From Streptomyces diastaticus subsp. diastaticus (GTDB lineage: Bacteria; Actinomycetota; Actinomycetes; Streptomycetales; Streptomycetaceae): a stretch of 64,000 nt of DNA. The DNA lies in NCBI RefSeq assembly GCF_011170125.1, contig NZ_BLLN01000003.1, positions 1,498,501 to 1,562,500 on the forward strand, written 5' to 3'. Under the pieces are notes generated by a model. The model worked only from the letters and a program-made list of their open reading frames with translations. It was not told where the DNA came from and searched no databases. The translations under genes and the position numbers were made by a program. How positions within the stretch are numbered: position 1 is the stretch's first letter; each line of letters opens with the position of its first letter. Positions 48,293 through 56,721 of this stretch are shown one piece after another.

Positions 48293-49636
48293 ATGAGCAT
48301 GGGCGCCAACCTGCCGGTCGACGCCGACCGGGTCAGGCTCGAACTCGGCCGCGCCGGCGGCCCAGCGGTGAGCGCCGCAGCGCTGCTGCTGACCGGTGCC
48401 GGCCGGGTGCGCTCCGGCGCCGACCTCGTCGCCCGCGACCAGCCCGGCGCCCCCGGCGACGCCGTCCGCCACCTCGGCACACCGGACGGCGCCGAGTCCG
48501 TCGAGGTCGACCTGGCGGCACTCGCCGGGGGGACCGAGCGGGTGGCGCTCTGCGTCTGGACGGGTTCCGGCACCCTCGGCCAGGTGACGGGCCTCCACCT
48601 GCGGCTGGTCGAGGCCGCCTCTGGCGCCGTGCTGGCCCACTTCGACATGGCCCCGAGCAGTGAGACCGCCCTGGTCGCGGGCGAGCTCTACCGCCGCTCC
48701 GGGAGCTGGCGGTTCCGCGCCGTCGGCCAGGGTTACGACCACGGATTCGCGGGCCTCGCCGCCGACTTCGGTCTCACCCGAGCCCCGGCACGCCCCACCG
48801 CCCCGACGCCGCGGCCCGCGCCCGCTCCCCGCCCGGGCCCGTCCGCCCCCACCGCCTCGGCCGGCGGGCGGCGCGGCCGCGGCGAGGAACTCCTCCCCGC
48901 CGACATGGGCGAACGCCTCTCGCTGCGCAAGGAGCAGGTCGCGACGAGCCTGCGCAAGGGCGGCCTCACCGGCGTCACCGCCCGGGTCATCCTCGTCCTG
49001 GACGCCTCCGGGTCGATGAGCGCTCTCTACGCCAGGGGCACCGTCGCCCGGGTCGCCGAGCGGATGGCCGCCGTCGCCGCCCTGCTCGACGACGACGGCA
49101 CCATGCAGGCGTGGACCTTCGGCTCCCGGCCCGCCCGCCTCCCCGACCTGCACCTCGGTGAACTGCCCGAGTGGCTGCTGCTGCACGTGCGGGTCGGCCA
49201 GCTCGGCGTCATCGGCCGGAAGAAGCGCCCCAAGTCCCGCGCGGACGGCCAGGTCGACATGCGCACCGTCGGCATCCAGAACGAGGAGCAGAAGGTCATC
49301 GCCGACGTGCGTTCCTACGTCCGCGACCACCCGATCGCCCTGCCGACGCTCGTGCTCTTCTTCTCCGACGGCGGCGTCTACCGCAGCAGGGAGATCGAGC
49401 GCGAGCTGCGTGCCGCCGCCGACGAACCGGTCTTCTGGCAGTTCGTGGGCCTCGGCCGGTCCCACTACGGCGTCCTGGAGTACTTCGACACGCTGCCCGG
49501 CCGCACCGTCGACAACGTCGGCTTCTTCGCCGTGGACGACGTCGACCAGGTGGCCGACCCTGAACTGTACGACCGGCTGCTCTCGAAGTTCCCCCTGTGG
49601 CTCGGCGCCGCCCGCGAGGCCGGCGTGCTCCGCTGA
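48293..49636 (+). CDS. TerD-VWA fusion protein (TerF-like)
   Basis: This 447-residue protein has an N-terminal TerD/stress-type calcium-binding domain (about 1-160; GANLPVDADRVRLEL, LCVWTGSGTLGQVTGLHLRL), a Pro/Ala-rich linker, then a von Willebrand A domain with MIDAS motif DASGSMS (about residue 240) and LFFSDGG. TerF-type proteins belong to the Ter stress systems linked to tellurite, phage and envelope stress, but no other ter genes are adjacent. Starts at 48284 (GTG) and 48299 (ATG) are alternatives. Confidence 0.82.
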   Translation: MSMGANLPVDADRVRLELGRAGGPAVSAAALLLTGAGRVRSGADLVARDQPGAPGDAVRHLGTPDGAESVEVDLAALAGGTERVALCVWTGSGTLGQVTGLHLRLVEAASGAVLAHFDMAPSSETALVAGELYRRSGSWRFRAVGQGYDHGFAGLAADFGLTRAPARPTAPTPRPAPAPRPGPSAPTASAGGRRGRGEELLPADMGERLSLRKEQVATSLRKGGLTGVTARVILVLDASGSMSALYARGTVARVAERMAAVAALLDDDGTMQAWTFGSRPARLPDLHLGELPEWLLLHVRVGQLGVIGRKKRPKSRADGQVDMRTVGIQNEEQKVIADVRSYVRDHPIALPTLVLFFSDGGVYRSREIERELRAAADEPVFWQFVGLGRSHYGVLEYFDTLPGRTVDNVGFFAVDDVDQVADPELYDRLLSKFPLWLGAAREAGVLR

Positions 49637-49773
49637 CCGGCGCCGCGCCCGCCGGGGGCCGGGTCGTCCGGCCGCGTCAGCCGGGGCGTACCGCGTTCGC
49701 CGCGCAGTGGTGGCCGCACGCTCCCCGGTGCACCAGGCTCGTGGCACCAGCCGCCGCGAAAGGGACCTGAGCC

Positions 49774-50496
49774 ATGCCGTCCGGTGACCCGCCCCGCTAC
49801 GACGATCTGAGCGCCCTCTACCTGAACTGCACCCTGAAGCCGTCACCCGCGACCAGCAACACCGAAGGGCTGATCGAGCGCAGCACCGCGGTGATGCGCG
49901 CCGGGGGAGTGCGCACCGAGGTGATCCGTCCCGTCGACTGGGACCTCGCCGTCGGCGTCCAGCCCGACATGACCGAGCACGGCGCGGCCCGCGACGCCTG
50001 GCCCGAGTTGTACGCCAAGGTGATGGCCGCCGACATCCTGGTGCTCTGCGGCCCGATCTGGCTCGGCGACAACAGCTCCGTCGCGAAGCACGTCGTCGAA
50101 CGGCTCTACTCCAACTCGGCCGAACTGAACGAGGCCGGCCAGTCCGCCTACTACGGGAGGGTCGGCGGCTGCCTGATCACCGGGAACGAGGACGGTCTCA
50201 AGCACTGCGCCATGAACCTCCTCTACAGCCTCCAGCACATCGGTTTCGCCATCCCGCCGCAGGCAGACGCGGGCTGGATCGGCGAGGCGGGGCCAGGACC
50301 CAGCTACCTCGAACCGGGCTCGGGCGGCCCCGACAACGACTTCACCAACCGGAACACCACCTTCGCCGCCTGGAACCTCATGCATCTCGCCGCCCTCCTC
50401 AAACGGTCCGGCGGCATCCCGCCGTACGGCAACCAGCGCCCCGAGTGGGACGCCGGCTGCCGTTTCGACGCGGCCAACCCGGAGCACCGGAGCTGA
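49774..50496 (+). CDS. flavodoxin-like NAD(P)H-dependent oxidoreductase
   Basis: This 240-residue flavodoxin-fold protein of the NADPH-dependent FMN reductase/flavodoxin family has ALYLNCTLKPSPATSNT as the phosphate-binding N terminus, ADILVLCGPIWLGDNSS as the second FMN loop, and GGCLITGNEDGLKHC. Its substrate is unknown. It lies on the plus strand after the TerD-VWA gene with a 137-base gap, so it is probably separately transcribed. It is convergent with rpsR2. Confidence 0.82.
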   Translation: MPSGDPPRYDDLSALYLNCTLKPSPATSNTEGLIERSTAVMRAGGVRTEVIRPVDWDLAVGVQPDMTEHGAARDAWPELYAKVMAADILVLCGPIWLGDNSSVAKHVVERLYSNSAELNEAGQSAYYGRVGGCLITGNEDGLKHCAMNLLYSLQHIGFAIPPQADAGWIGEAGPGPSYLEPGSGGPDNDFTNRNTTFAAWNLMHLAALLKRSGGIPPYGNQRPEWDAGCRFDAANPEHRS

Positions 50497-50503
50497 CGCG
50501 CGC

Positions 50504-50743
50504 TCACCGCCCCGGGTACGGCAGCAGGGCCATCGCGCGGGCGTTGCGGACGGCACGGGCCGGTTGCCGCTGCTGCTGCGCGGTGACCCGGGTGACGCGG
50601 CGGCCGCGGATCCTTCCCCGGTCGGAGAGGAACTTGCGCAGCAGCTCGGTGTCCTTGTGGTCGACGTAGGTGACGCCGGCCGCGGTCAGCGGGTCGGGGC
50701 GGGGCGTGACCGGCTTTCGGCCGGTGCCGGAACGACGTGCCAC
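50504..50743 (-). CDS. rpsR: alternative 30S ribosomal protein bS18
   Basis: This 79-residue bS18 paralogue has the [26 protein letters not shown] core and the [11 protein letters not shown] terminus. It contains no cysteines, as expected of zinc-independent copies. It is the last gene of a Zur-type operon (rpmG-rpmE-cobW-rpsR) and should replace the main copy when zinc is short. The GTG start is preceded by GAGGAG. Confidence 0.9.
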   Translation of the reverse strand: MARRSGTGRKPVTPRPDPLTAAGVTYVDHKDTELLRKFLSDRGRIRGRRVTRVTAQQQRQPARAVRNARAMALLPYPGR

Positions 50744-50789
50744 AGCACGCTCCTCACTGGTTGAAGGGGAAGGGGGGATGGGCGCCGTC

Positions 50790-51956
50790 TCAACGGGCCG
50801 GGTCGAGGAACCGGGCGAACGGGTCGGGCAGCTCACGCCACCGTTCCCGTCCGGCCCGGTACTCCTGCTCGGTCAGCAGGCAGGAGTCCAGCAGCCGGAC
50901 CAGGCCTTCGCTGTCGAGGCCCGGCGAGGTGAAGACCAGGTGCTGGCAGCGGTCGCCGTGCGCGGGGTGCCAGTCCAGCGCGGCCGCCGCCCGGCGGACC
51001 GGAGGCACCATCTCCCAGGCCGCGTCCGGCAGCGCGGCCAGCCAGGGACCCGCCTCCTCGACGCAGAGCGCTCCGCCAGCGCAGTCCCAGACCAGCAGGG
51101 TGTCCGGCCGGTCCGCGAGCCAGAACCGGCCCCGGCTGCGGGCCGCCGCACATGCCAGGTCCTCCAGCGCCGCGAAGAGCCGTCCCGGGTGGAAGGGCAG
51201 GTCGCGGTGCCACACCGTGGTGGCGACGCCCGCCTCGTCCGCCTCCTGCGGCAGCAGGGCGCAGGCGGGGTGCTGGGCGACGGAAGCCGCCTCCGGGTCG
51301 AACCCGGCGAAGACGGCGCGGGCCAACCGGCCCGCACCGATCGGCACCTGGCGTGCCGTCGGGTGGAGCTGGGCCAGCAGGGACCGGTCCTCGTCGTCGG
51401 CCTCGTCGCTCTCGGCGACGGCGAGCACCGGGGCGTACTCCAGTTGGCGCGCCCAGGTGTCGGCGACGGTGCGCTGGTCCGTACGGGCCGCGGCCAGGCC
51501 CGACTCGGCGAGGTCGTCGCCGTTGCCCAGGCAGGGCAGGACCAGGGCGGGGTCGACGGCGGTCAGGACGGCGGTGAGCGCCAGGTCCTCGCCACCGTGT
51601 GCGGCGACCACCTCGGCCATCGCCCGCGGTTCGACCGAGTCCCAGAGTTCCACCACCGCGAGCCGCGTCCGCCCGTCGCCGGCCAGCCGCCGCAGTTCGG
51701 GGACGAGGTCCTCGCGCAGGGCGCAGCAGGCGCAGTCGTCGACCAGCGGGGTGTCCGCCGTACCGAGACCGCCGGAGCCGTCGCGCACGGTGCGCCGCAC
51801 GGTGCCGGTGGCCGCCGTGGAGAGGTCGTGGTGGAGGGCGACGCTCCCCTCGACGGTGCGCAGCAGTTCCTCGACGGCCTCGCGGCGGGCGTCGGCGTGC
51901 AGTCCGGCGACGATCGCGACCGGCATGGCGGCCGGGCGGGGGTGCGCGCCGGTCAC
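50790..51956 (-). CDS. CobW/COG0523-like protein lacking the Walker A motif
   Basis: This roughly 388-residue CobW-family protein keeps the CXCC metal-binding motif ([16 protein letters not shown], about residue 77) and the C-terminal CobW_C region ([14 protein letters not shown]). The N terminus, where GTP-binding members have a GxxGxGKT loop, reads [23 protein letters not shown] binding is therefore doubtful. Its place between Cys-free ribosomal proteins suggests a zinc-allocation role under zinc limitation. The GTG at 51956 overlaps the rpmE stop; an ATG at 51926 is the alternative. Confidence 0.85.
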   Translation of the reverse strand: MTGAHPRPAAMPVAIVAGLHADARREAVEELLRTVEGSVALHHDLSTAATGTVRRTVRDGSGGLGTADTPLVDDCACCALREDLVPELRRLAGDGRTRLAVVELWDSVEPRAMAEVVAAHGGEDLALTAVLTAVDPALVLPCLGNGDDLAESGLAAARTDQRTVADTWARQLEYAPVLAVAESDEADDEDRSLLAQLHPTARQVPIGAGRLARAVFAGFDPEAASVAQHPACALLPQEADEAGVATTVWHRDLPFHPGRLFAALEDLACAAARSRGRFWLADRPDTLLVWDCAGGALCVEEAGPWLAALPDAAWEMVPPVRRAAAALDWHPAHGDRCQHLVFTSPGLDSEGLVRLLDSCLLTEQEYRAGRERWRELPDPFARFLDPAR

Positions 51957-52207
51957 CCTTCGGCCCGCCGCCCGTAGCGGCGTTCGAACCGCTCGACGCG
52001 GCCCGCGGTGTCCAGCACCCGCGCCTTGCCGGTGTAGAAGGGGTGGCTCGCCGAGGAGATCTCGACGTCGACCACCGGGTACGTGCGGCCGTCCTCCCAC
52101 TCGACGGTGCGGTCGCTGGTGAGGGTGGAGCGGGTGAGGAAGGCGAAGTCGGCGGCCCGGTCGCGGAAGACGACGGGGCGGTAGGCCGGGTGGATTCCGG
52201 GCTTCAT
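51953..52207 (-). CDS. rpmE2: alternative 50S ribosomal protein bL31 (type B, zinc-independent)
   Basis: This 84-residue type B bL31 has [16 protein letters not shown] and [29 protein letters not shown]. It lacks the zinc-binding cysteines of type A. Such copies are induced by Zur derepression and displace the zinc-containing form, freeing zinc. It is the second gene of the operon and is translationally coupled to the CobW relative. Confidence 0.93.
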   Translation of the reverse strand: MKPGIHPAYRPVVFRDRAADFAFLTRSTLTSDRTVEWEDGRTYPVVDVEISSASHPFYTGKARVLDTAGRVERFERRYGRRAEG

Positions 52208-52250
52208 CGGATCTCCTTCGGAATGGGGAGGCGGGACGGTCAGGTGGCGG

Positions 52251-52415
52251 TCAGCGTTCCTCGCGGAAGTCGACGTGCCGCCGGGCGACGGGGTCGTACT
52301 TGCGCAGGACCAGCCGGTCCGGGTCGTTGCGGCGGTTCTTGCGGGTGACGTAGGTGAATCCGGTGCCGGCGGTGGAGCGGAGCTTGATCACGGGGCGTAC
52401 TTCGTCGCGAGCCAT
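52251..52415 (-). CDS. rpmG: alternative 50S ribosomal protein bL33 (zinc-independent)
   Basis: This 54-residue bL33 begins [20 protein letters not shown], followed by [20 protein letters not shown]. The usual CxxC pairs are absent, marking the zinc-independent form. It is the first gene of the operon. Its ATG falls about where transcription should begin, so it is probably translated from a leaderless message. Confidence 0.92.
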   Translation of the reverse strand: MARDEVRPVIKLRSTAGTGFTYVTRKNRRNDPDRLVLRKYDPVARRHVDFREER

Positions 52416-52421
52416 GCGGAC

Positions 52422-52449
52422 AGTATATGGAAATGGTTTTCATCTTCAA
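52422..52449 (-). promoter_or_regulatory. Zur-box promoter of the rpmG-rpmE-cobW-rpsR operon
   Basis: On the minus strand TTGAAG (52449-52444) and TATACT (52427-52422) are spaced by 16 bases. The spacer and the bases around it hold TGGAAATGGTTTTCA (52428-52442, plus-strand reading), a 7-1-7 dyad close to the Streptomyces Zur consensus TGAAAATGATTTTCA. Zinc-loaded Zur would block RNA polymerase. The rpmG ATG (52415) is seven bases past the -10, implying a leaderless transcript. The rest of the 315-base gap (52450-52730) has no recognised gene. Confidence 0.82.
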
Positions 52450-52730
52450 ATCGAGGGTCCGCCCGGCTTCGTCAGCTCCGTCCCGCACCCGCACCGGCCC
52501 ACCTCGCGCCGCTCCCGGCCTCCGCCGTCGGGCCCGTCCCGGCCGGCAGCCCGGACCGACACGCTGTCCGCCTCACCCTCAGCGGCGGCGGGCCCCGCCG
52601 GAGCCGGCCCCGGCCGCCGCGTTCCCCCGCTGGCGTCCCTCCCCGGCGGGGCGCAGCCTGGAGGCAGGGCGCCCGCCCCGCCGCCGCGCGGCCGTGCCGT
52701 CCGGCGCCGACCGAGCGAGGAGCGTCACCG

Positions 52731-53090
52731 ATGGCTGAGCGAGAGATCCCCGGTATCGACCCGCAGGCCGCCCCGAGCGGGCCCGGCTGCGCCGACTGCC
52801 TGGCGGGGGACGGCCCCGGCTGGTGGTTCCACCTGCGGCGGTGCGCCGCCTGCGGGAACATCGGCTGCTGCGACTCCTCTCCCTCCCAGCACGGCACCAA
52901 GCACTCCCGGGCGGCCGGCCACCCCTTCATCACCAGCTACGAACCGGGCGAGGACTGGTTCTACGACAACGAGACCCAGCAGTTCCACGAGGGGCCGCCG
53001 CTCGCCCCGCCCACCTCGCACCCCGCCGACCAGCCCGTACCGGGCCCGGCCGGCGCGGTGCCGGCGGACTGGCAGCGGCGGCTGCGCTGA
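52731..53090 (+). CDS. UBP-type zinc finger protein
   Basis: This 119-residue protein carries a ZnF-UBP domain with CADCL, CAACGNIGCCDSSPSQHGTKH and AGHPFITSYEPGEDWFYD, keeping the usual Cys/His ligands. Eukaryotic versions bind the free ubiquitin C terminus; bacterial ones have no settled role. It is a single gene with GCGAGGAGCG upstream of its ATG, convergent with the phosphatase gene. Confidence 0.85.
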   Translation: MAEREIPGIDPQAAPSGPGCADCLAGDGPGWWFHLRRCAACGNIGCCDSSPSQHGTKHSRAAGHPFITSYEPGEDWFYDNETQQFHEGPPLAPPTSHPADQPVPGPAGAVPADWQRRLR

Positions 53091-53111
53091 CCGGGCCGTC
53101 CCGGCCGCGGC

Positions 53112-54197
53112 TCACCCGGCGGACCGCGGCCGGGACGGGAGCGTGACCGCCAGGACAGCCATGTCGTCGCTGAGCTTTCCACCGCTCCACGCGGTGACCT
53201 CACCGACCACGGCGTCCACCAGTTCCTGCGGCTCGTCGAAGGAGCGCCCCGCCAGCCCGGACACCGGATCGTAGAAGACCCCGTGCCGGTCGCGGGCCTC
53301 GGTGACGCCGTCCGTGGTCAGCAGCAGCGAGGCGCCGGGCGGCAGCGGGAAGCTGTCGGGCTCGGCGTCGTCGGTGCCCAGGCCCGCGCCCAGGGGAGTG
53401 CCGGGCGTGCCGCGGATCAGCGGCACCACCCGCCCGTCCGCCACCAGGTACGGCGGGAGGTGGCCCCGGCTCAACAGGTGGACCCGGTCGCCGCCGGGCG
53501 GGATCTCCGCGAACAGCGCGGTGGTGAACTCCTCTCCCAGGTCGGTGTCCTCCCCCTCGGCCCGTTCGGCCGCGACGTCCAGCCGCCGCGCCAGCTCCCG
53601 GAGGCTCGGCGCCTGCCGGGCGTTCTCCCGGAACGCCCCCACCACCACGGACATCGCGGAGACCGCGGGCAGCCCGTGACCCCGGACGTCCCCCATCATC
53701 AGCCGCACGCCGTACGGCGTCTCCTGCACCGCGAAGAAGTCGCCGCCGATCCGCGCGCCCTCGTGGGCCCCCTGGTACCGGGTGGCCACCAGCAGCGGGC
53801 CGACCCGGCGCGGGGGCTGGGGGAGGACCGCGAGCTGGGCGGCTTCGGCGATGTCCCTGGTCAGAGTCAGGCTGCGGTTGCGGCTGTCCATGAGCCGCCT
53901 GAGCCACACCCCGATCAGCGAGATGACCAGTACGTCCGCCACGTCCACCACCAGAGCGGTGGCCGGGCGGCCGAGAGCGAGATCGACGGCGACCGCGGCG
54001 ACCACGCTGAGCACCGCCACGACGACCGCGCTCCGCAAGGAGAGCACGATGCAGGCGGCGAGCGGGGCCGCGGCCAGCAGGGGCAGCCCGGTGTAGGGCT
54101 GCGGACCCAGGACGTCGGCGAGGACACCGCCGACGATGAGCGCCGGAGGCAGCAGGGCCAGCGGATTCCCGCCCGCCCGCGTGGCCTCGCCGCTCAT
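53112..54197 (-). CDS. membrane-anchored SpoIIE/PP2C-type serine phosphatase
   Basis: This 361-residue protein has about three or four N-terminal hydrophobic segments (residues about 12-100), then a PP2C-SIG (SpoIIE) domain with [33 protein letters not shown] and a C-terminal [10 protein letters not shown]. It probably dephosphorylates an anti-sigma-factor antagonist, as RsbU-type enzymes do. No sensory PAS or GAF domain and no partner kinase gene are nearby. The ATG at 54197 was chosen; the reading frame upstream has non-coding character. Confidence 0.88.
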   Translation of the reverse strand: MSGEATRAGGNPLALLPPALIVGGVLADVLGPQPYTGLPLLAAAPLAACIVLSLRSAVVVAVLSVVAAVAVDLALGRPATALVVDVADVLVISLIGVWLRRLMDSRNRSLTLTRDIAEAAQLAVLPQPPRRVGPLLVATRYQGAHEGARIGGDFFAVQETPYGVRLMMGDVRGHGLPAVSAMSVVVGAFRENARQAPSLRELARRLDVAAERAEGEDTDLGEEFTTALFAEIPPGGDRVHLLSRGHLPPYLVADGRVVPLIRGTPGTPLGAGLGTDDAEPDSFPLPPGASLLLTTDGVTEARDRHGVFYDPVSGLAGRSFDEPQELVDAVVGEVTAWSGGKLSDDMAVLAVTLPSRPRSAG

Positions 54198-54463
54198 CGT
54201 TCCTCCCGTGGGCCGTCCGCCGCGCCTGCCGTGCCTCTTTGCCCCGCCCCGTCGGCCGGGACTCCCCGTCGACTCCAGCATGCCCACGGAGGGGGAGAGC
54301 GGCCAACGCGGCCGCCCGCCCGGAGCAGCCCGTCGTACTGTCCGCCCCCACCGATTGCGTCCGTGCCGCCGCGCTCGCACGCTGGCCGGAGGGGAGCGAG
54401 CGGCCCGGTGGGCGGAGAAACCGACGGGCCCGCACCGGGCCGGGAGGTGAGGTGAGCGGCGCC

Positions 54464-55507
54464 ATGGACGTGACGATGCGCGCGTGGGAGGTCGGCGAAC
54501 CGGGCCCCATCGAGGGGCGGCCCCTGCGGTACGTGGAGAAACCCGTCCCGGTCCCGGGCCACGGCGAACTCCTGGTGCACGTCCGCGCCTGCGGCGTCTG
54601 CCGCACCGACCTGCACATCGCCGAGGGCGACCTGCCGGTGCGCCGGCCGCACGTCACCCCGGGACACGAGGTGGTCGGTGTAGTCGCCGCCACCGGCCCC
54701 GGCGTGGAGGGCCACACCGTCGGCGACCGGGTCGGGGTCGCCTGGCTCCGCTCGACCGACGGCACCTGCGCCTACTGCCGGCGCGGCGACGAGAACCTCT
54801 GCCCGGCCTCCCGCCACACCGGCTGGGACGCCGACGGCGGCTACGCGGAGTACACCACCGTCCCGGCCGCCTTCGCCTACCCGCTGCCCGGCGGCGTGGG
54901 TGACACCGCCCTGTCCCCACTGCTCTGCGCGGGCATCATCGGCTACCGCGCCCTGCTGCGCACCTCGCTGCCCGCCGGCGGCCGTCTCGGCCTCTACGGT
55001 TTCGGTGGCAGTGCCCACCTCTGCGCCCAGCTCGCCCTCGCCCAGGGCGCCCGGGTGCACGTCCTGACGCGTGGCGCCGCCTCCCGGCGTCTCGCCCTCG
55101 ACCTGGGAGCCGCCTCGGCGGGCGGCGCCGACGGCACCCCGCCCGAACCGCTGGACGGCGCCGTCCTCTTCGCCCCGGCGGGCGAACTGGTCCCGGTGGC
55201 ACTGCGGGCCCTGGACCGCGGCGGCGTCCTCGCCGTCGCCGGGATCCACCTTTCCGACATCCCGCCGCTCCACTACCAGCGTGACCTCTTCCTTGAGCGG
55301 GAGCTGCGCAGCGTCACCTCCAACACCCGGCGCGACGGCCGCGAGTTCCTCGCCCTGGCCGAGTACCACCGGGTCCGGGCCACCACGCACCCCTACCCCC
55401 TCTCGCGGGCCCAGGACGCGCTGCGGGACCTGAAGGCCGGGCGGTTCGACGGGGCCGCGGTGCTGGTCAACGATCTGGCGCCGCGGGGGCCCGCGCCGCC
55501 TTCCTGA
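54464..55507 (+). CDS. zinc-dependent alcohol dehydrogenase
   Basis: This 347-residue medium-chain dehydrogenase/reductase has catalytic zinc ligands in [10 protein letters not shown] and PGHEVVG, a structural zinc site [12 protein letters not shown], and a GFGGSAH segment at the cofactor fold. It resembles the cytosolic AdhP-like (adh_IIIIb) group, which oxidises primary alcohols or reduces aldehydes. The start is uncertain among GTG 54452, ATG 54464 and ATG 54476; a GGGAGGTGAGG run lies just upstream of all three. It is convergent with the P450 fragment. Confidence 0.85.
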   Translation: MDVTMRAWEVGEPGPIEGRPLRYVEKPVPVPGHGELLVHVRACGVCRTDLHIAEGDLPVRRPHVTPGHEVVGVVAATGPGVEGHTVGDRVGVAWLRSTDGTCAYCRRGDENLCPASRHTGWDADGGYAEYTTVPAAFAYPLPGGVGDTALSPLLCAGIIGYRALLRTSLPAGGRLGLYGFGGSAHLCAQLALAQGARVHVLTRGAASRRLALDLGAASAGGADGTPPEPLDGAVLFAPAGELVPVALRALDRGGVLAVAGIHLSDIPPLHYQRDLFLERELRSVTSNTRRDGREFLALAEYHRVRATTHPYPLSRAQDALRDLKAGRFDGAAVLVNDLAPRGPAPPS

Positions 55508-55527
55508 ACCGTGGCACCCGCGCGGCG

Positions 55528-55845
55528 CTACCAGGTGACGGGCAGCGCGTGCAGCCCGTCGATCAGCGCGTCGTAATTGAACGGGATCCGGTCCAGCTCC
55601 TCGGCCGGGCGCAGGGCCGGAATCCGCCGGAACAGCGCGGGGAGGACGACCTGGAGTCCCAGGCGGGCGAGCGGCCGGCCCACGCAGTGGTGCGGACCCC
55701 CGCCGAACGCCTGGTGGTGGCGGGCGGCACGGGCCAGGTCCAGGCGGTCCGGGTCGGGGAAGACGGCGGGGTCGCGGTTGGCCAGTTCGCCCGGGAGGAT
55801 CCCCCCGTCACCGGCGCGCACCAGGACACGGCCGGGCGGGTTCAC
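55528..55845 (-). pseudogene. cytochrome P450 C-terminal fragment
   Basis: The 105 codons encode only the last quarter of a P450: the ANRDPAVFPDPDRLDL segment and the heme loop FGGGPHHCVGRPLARLG, ending LPVTW. The I-helix, ExxR and everything upstream are absent, and no remnant is seen in other frames because the ferredoxin gene lies there. It nevertheless opens with a GTG overlapping the ferredoxin stop (GTGA), so it could still be translated. It cannot be a working monooxygenase alone. Confidence 0.8.
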
Positions 55846-56042
55846 GTGTCCTGCGTCACCTGGATCGCCGCGGCCGGGCACACCTCGGCCGCCTCGCGGA
55901 CGCCGTCGTGCTGTCCGGCGGGGGGTGTGGCGTCGAGGAGGGCGACGATGCCGTCCTCGTCCCGCTGGTCGAAGACCTCGGGCGCGATCAGCACGCACTG
56001 GCCGGCGCCGCAGCACTTCTCCTCGTCAACGGTGATCTTCAT
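55842..56042 (-). CDS. [3Fe-4S] ferredoxin
   Basis: This 66-residue P450-partner ferredoxin has KCCGAGQC, APEVFDQRDEDG and a final cysteine in EVCPAAAI, the ligand set of a single 3Fe-4S cluster. It should feed electrons to the P450 encoded upstream, and perhaps to others such as the NRPS-cluster P450, which lacks its own. It starts within the last 17 bases of the TetR gene. Confidence 0.93.
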   Translation of the reverse strand: MKITVDEEKCCGAGQCVLIAPEVFDQRDEDGIVALLDATPPAGQHDGVREAAEVCPAAAIQVTQDT

Positions 56043-56721
56043 GGTCCGTTCCCTTCCGGTCGCTTACGGGTGTGGTGACGGGGGCGGCGAGCAGGCCGGT
56101 GATCGCGTCGCAGAGGGCGGCCGCGAGCGCGTCCCACGAGGGGTGCAGCGGGGCCGTGTGCTCGGCGAGTGCCCGTTCGCGCTCCGCGCAGGTGTGGACG
56201 ATCAGGTGGCGGGCCATGTCGCCGCGCGCGGCGCGCACCGGGGCGGGCAGCGTCGCCAGGCGGCGGCCCAGGCCCTCCACGGTGCGCCGCAGGTGCGGTC
56301 TGACCAGTGCTTCCCCGGTGGTGAGGGCGCGCGTGCGAGGGTCGGTCAGGACCTGCACGGTGAAGCGGGCGTGCCAGGAGGGCACGCCGAGCGAGCCCAG
56401 GTACTCGGGCACCGGGCGCACCAGGCAGTCGACCCAGGCGCGCAGCCCGTCGTCGTCCGTGAGTCGCTCCAGGTGCCGTTCGCGGATCTGGTCGACACGC
56501 GTCCCGTGGGCGTTCATGATCGCCTGGACCAGCCCGTCCCTGCCGCTGAAGTGGTAGGCGACGGCGGACACGTTGCCCTGTCCGGCCGCCTCGCTGATCT
56601 GCCGGTTGGAGACGGCGGACAGCCCGTGCCCGGCGTAGAGCCGCTCGGCCGCCGCCATGATGGCCTCGCGCGTCCCGACGACCCGCCCGGACCGCGACCC
56701 GGCGCGCGCGGTGCCGGTCAC
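56026..56721 (-). CDS. TetR-family regulator within the P450 operon
   Basis: This 231-residue TetR protein has its N-terminal helix-turn-helix at about residues 17-60 (REAIMAAAERLYAGHGLSAV and SVAYHFSGRDGLVQAI region) and a helical ligand-binding domain. Unusually it lies between a P450 and its ferredoxin, overlapping both (GTGA with the P450 stop, 17 bases with the ferredoxin start). It probably represses the whole operon through the dyad at 58007-58029 and responds to the P450 substrate. Confidence 0.88.
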   Translation of the reverse strand: MTGTARAGSRSGRVVGTREAIMAAAERLYAGHGLSAVSNRQISEAAGQGNVSAVAYHFSGRDGLVQAIMNAHGTRVDQIRERHLERLTDDDGLRAWVDCLVRPVPEYLGSLGVPSWHARFTVQVLTDPRTRALTTGEALVRPHLRRTVEGLGRRLATLPAPVRAARGDMARHLIVHTCAERERALAEHTAPLHPSWDALAAALCDAITGLLAAPVTTPVSDRKGTDHEDHR

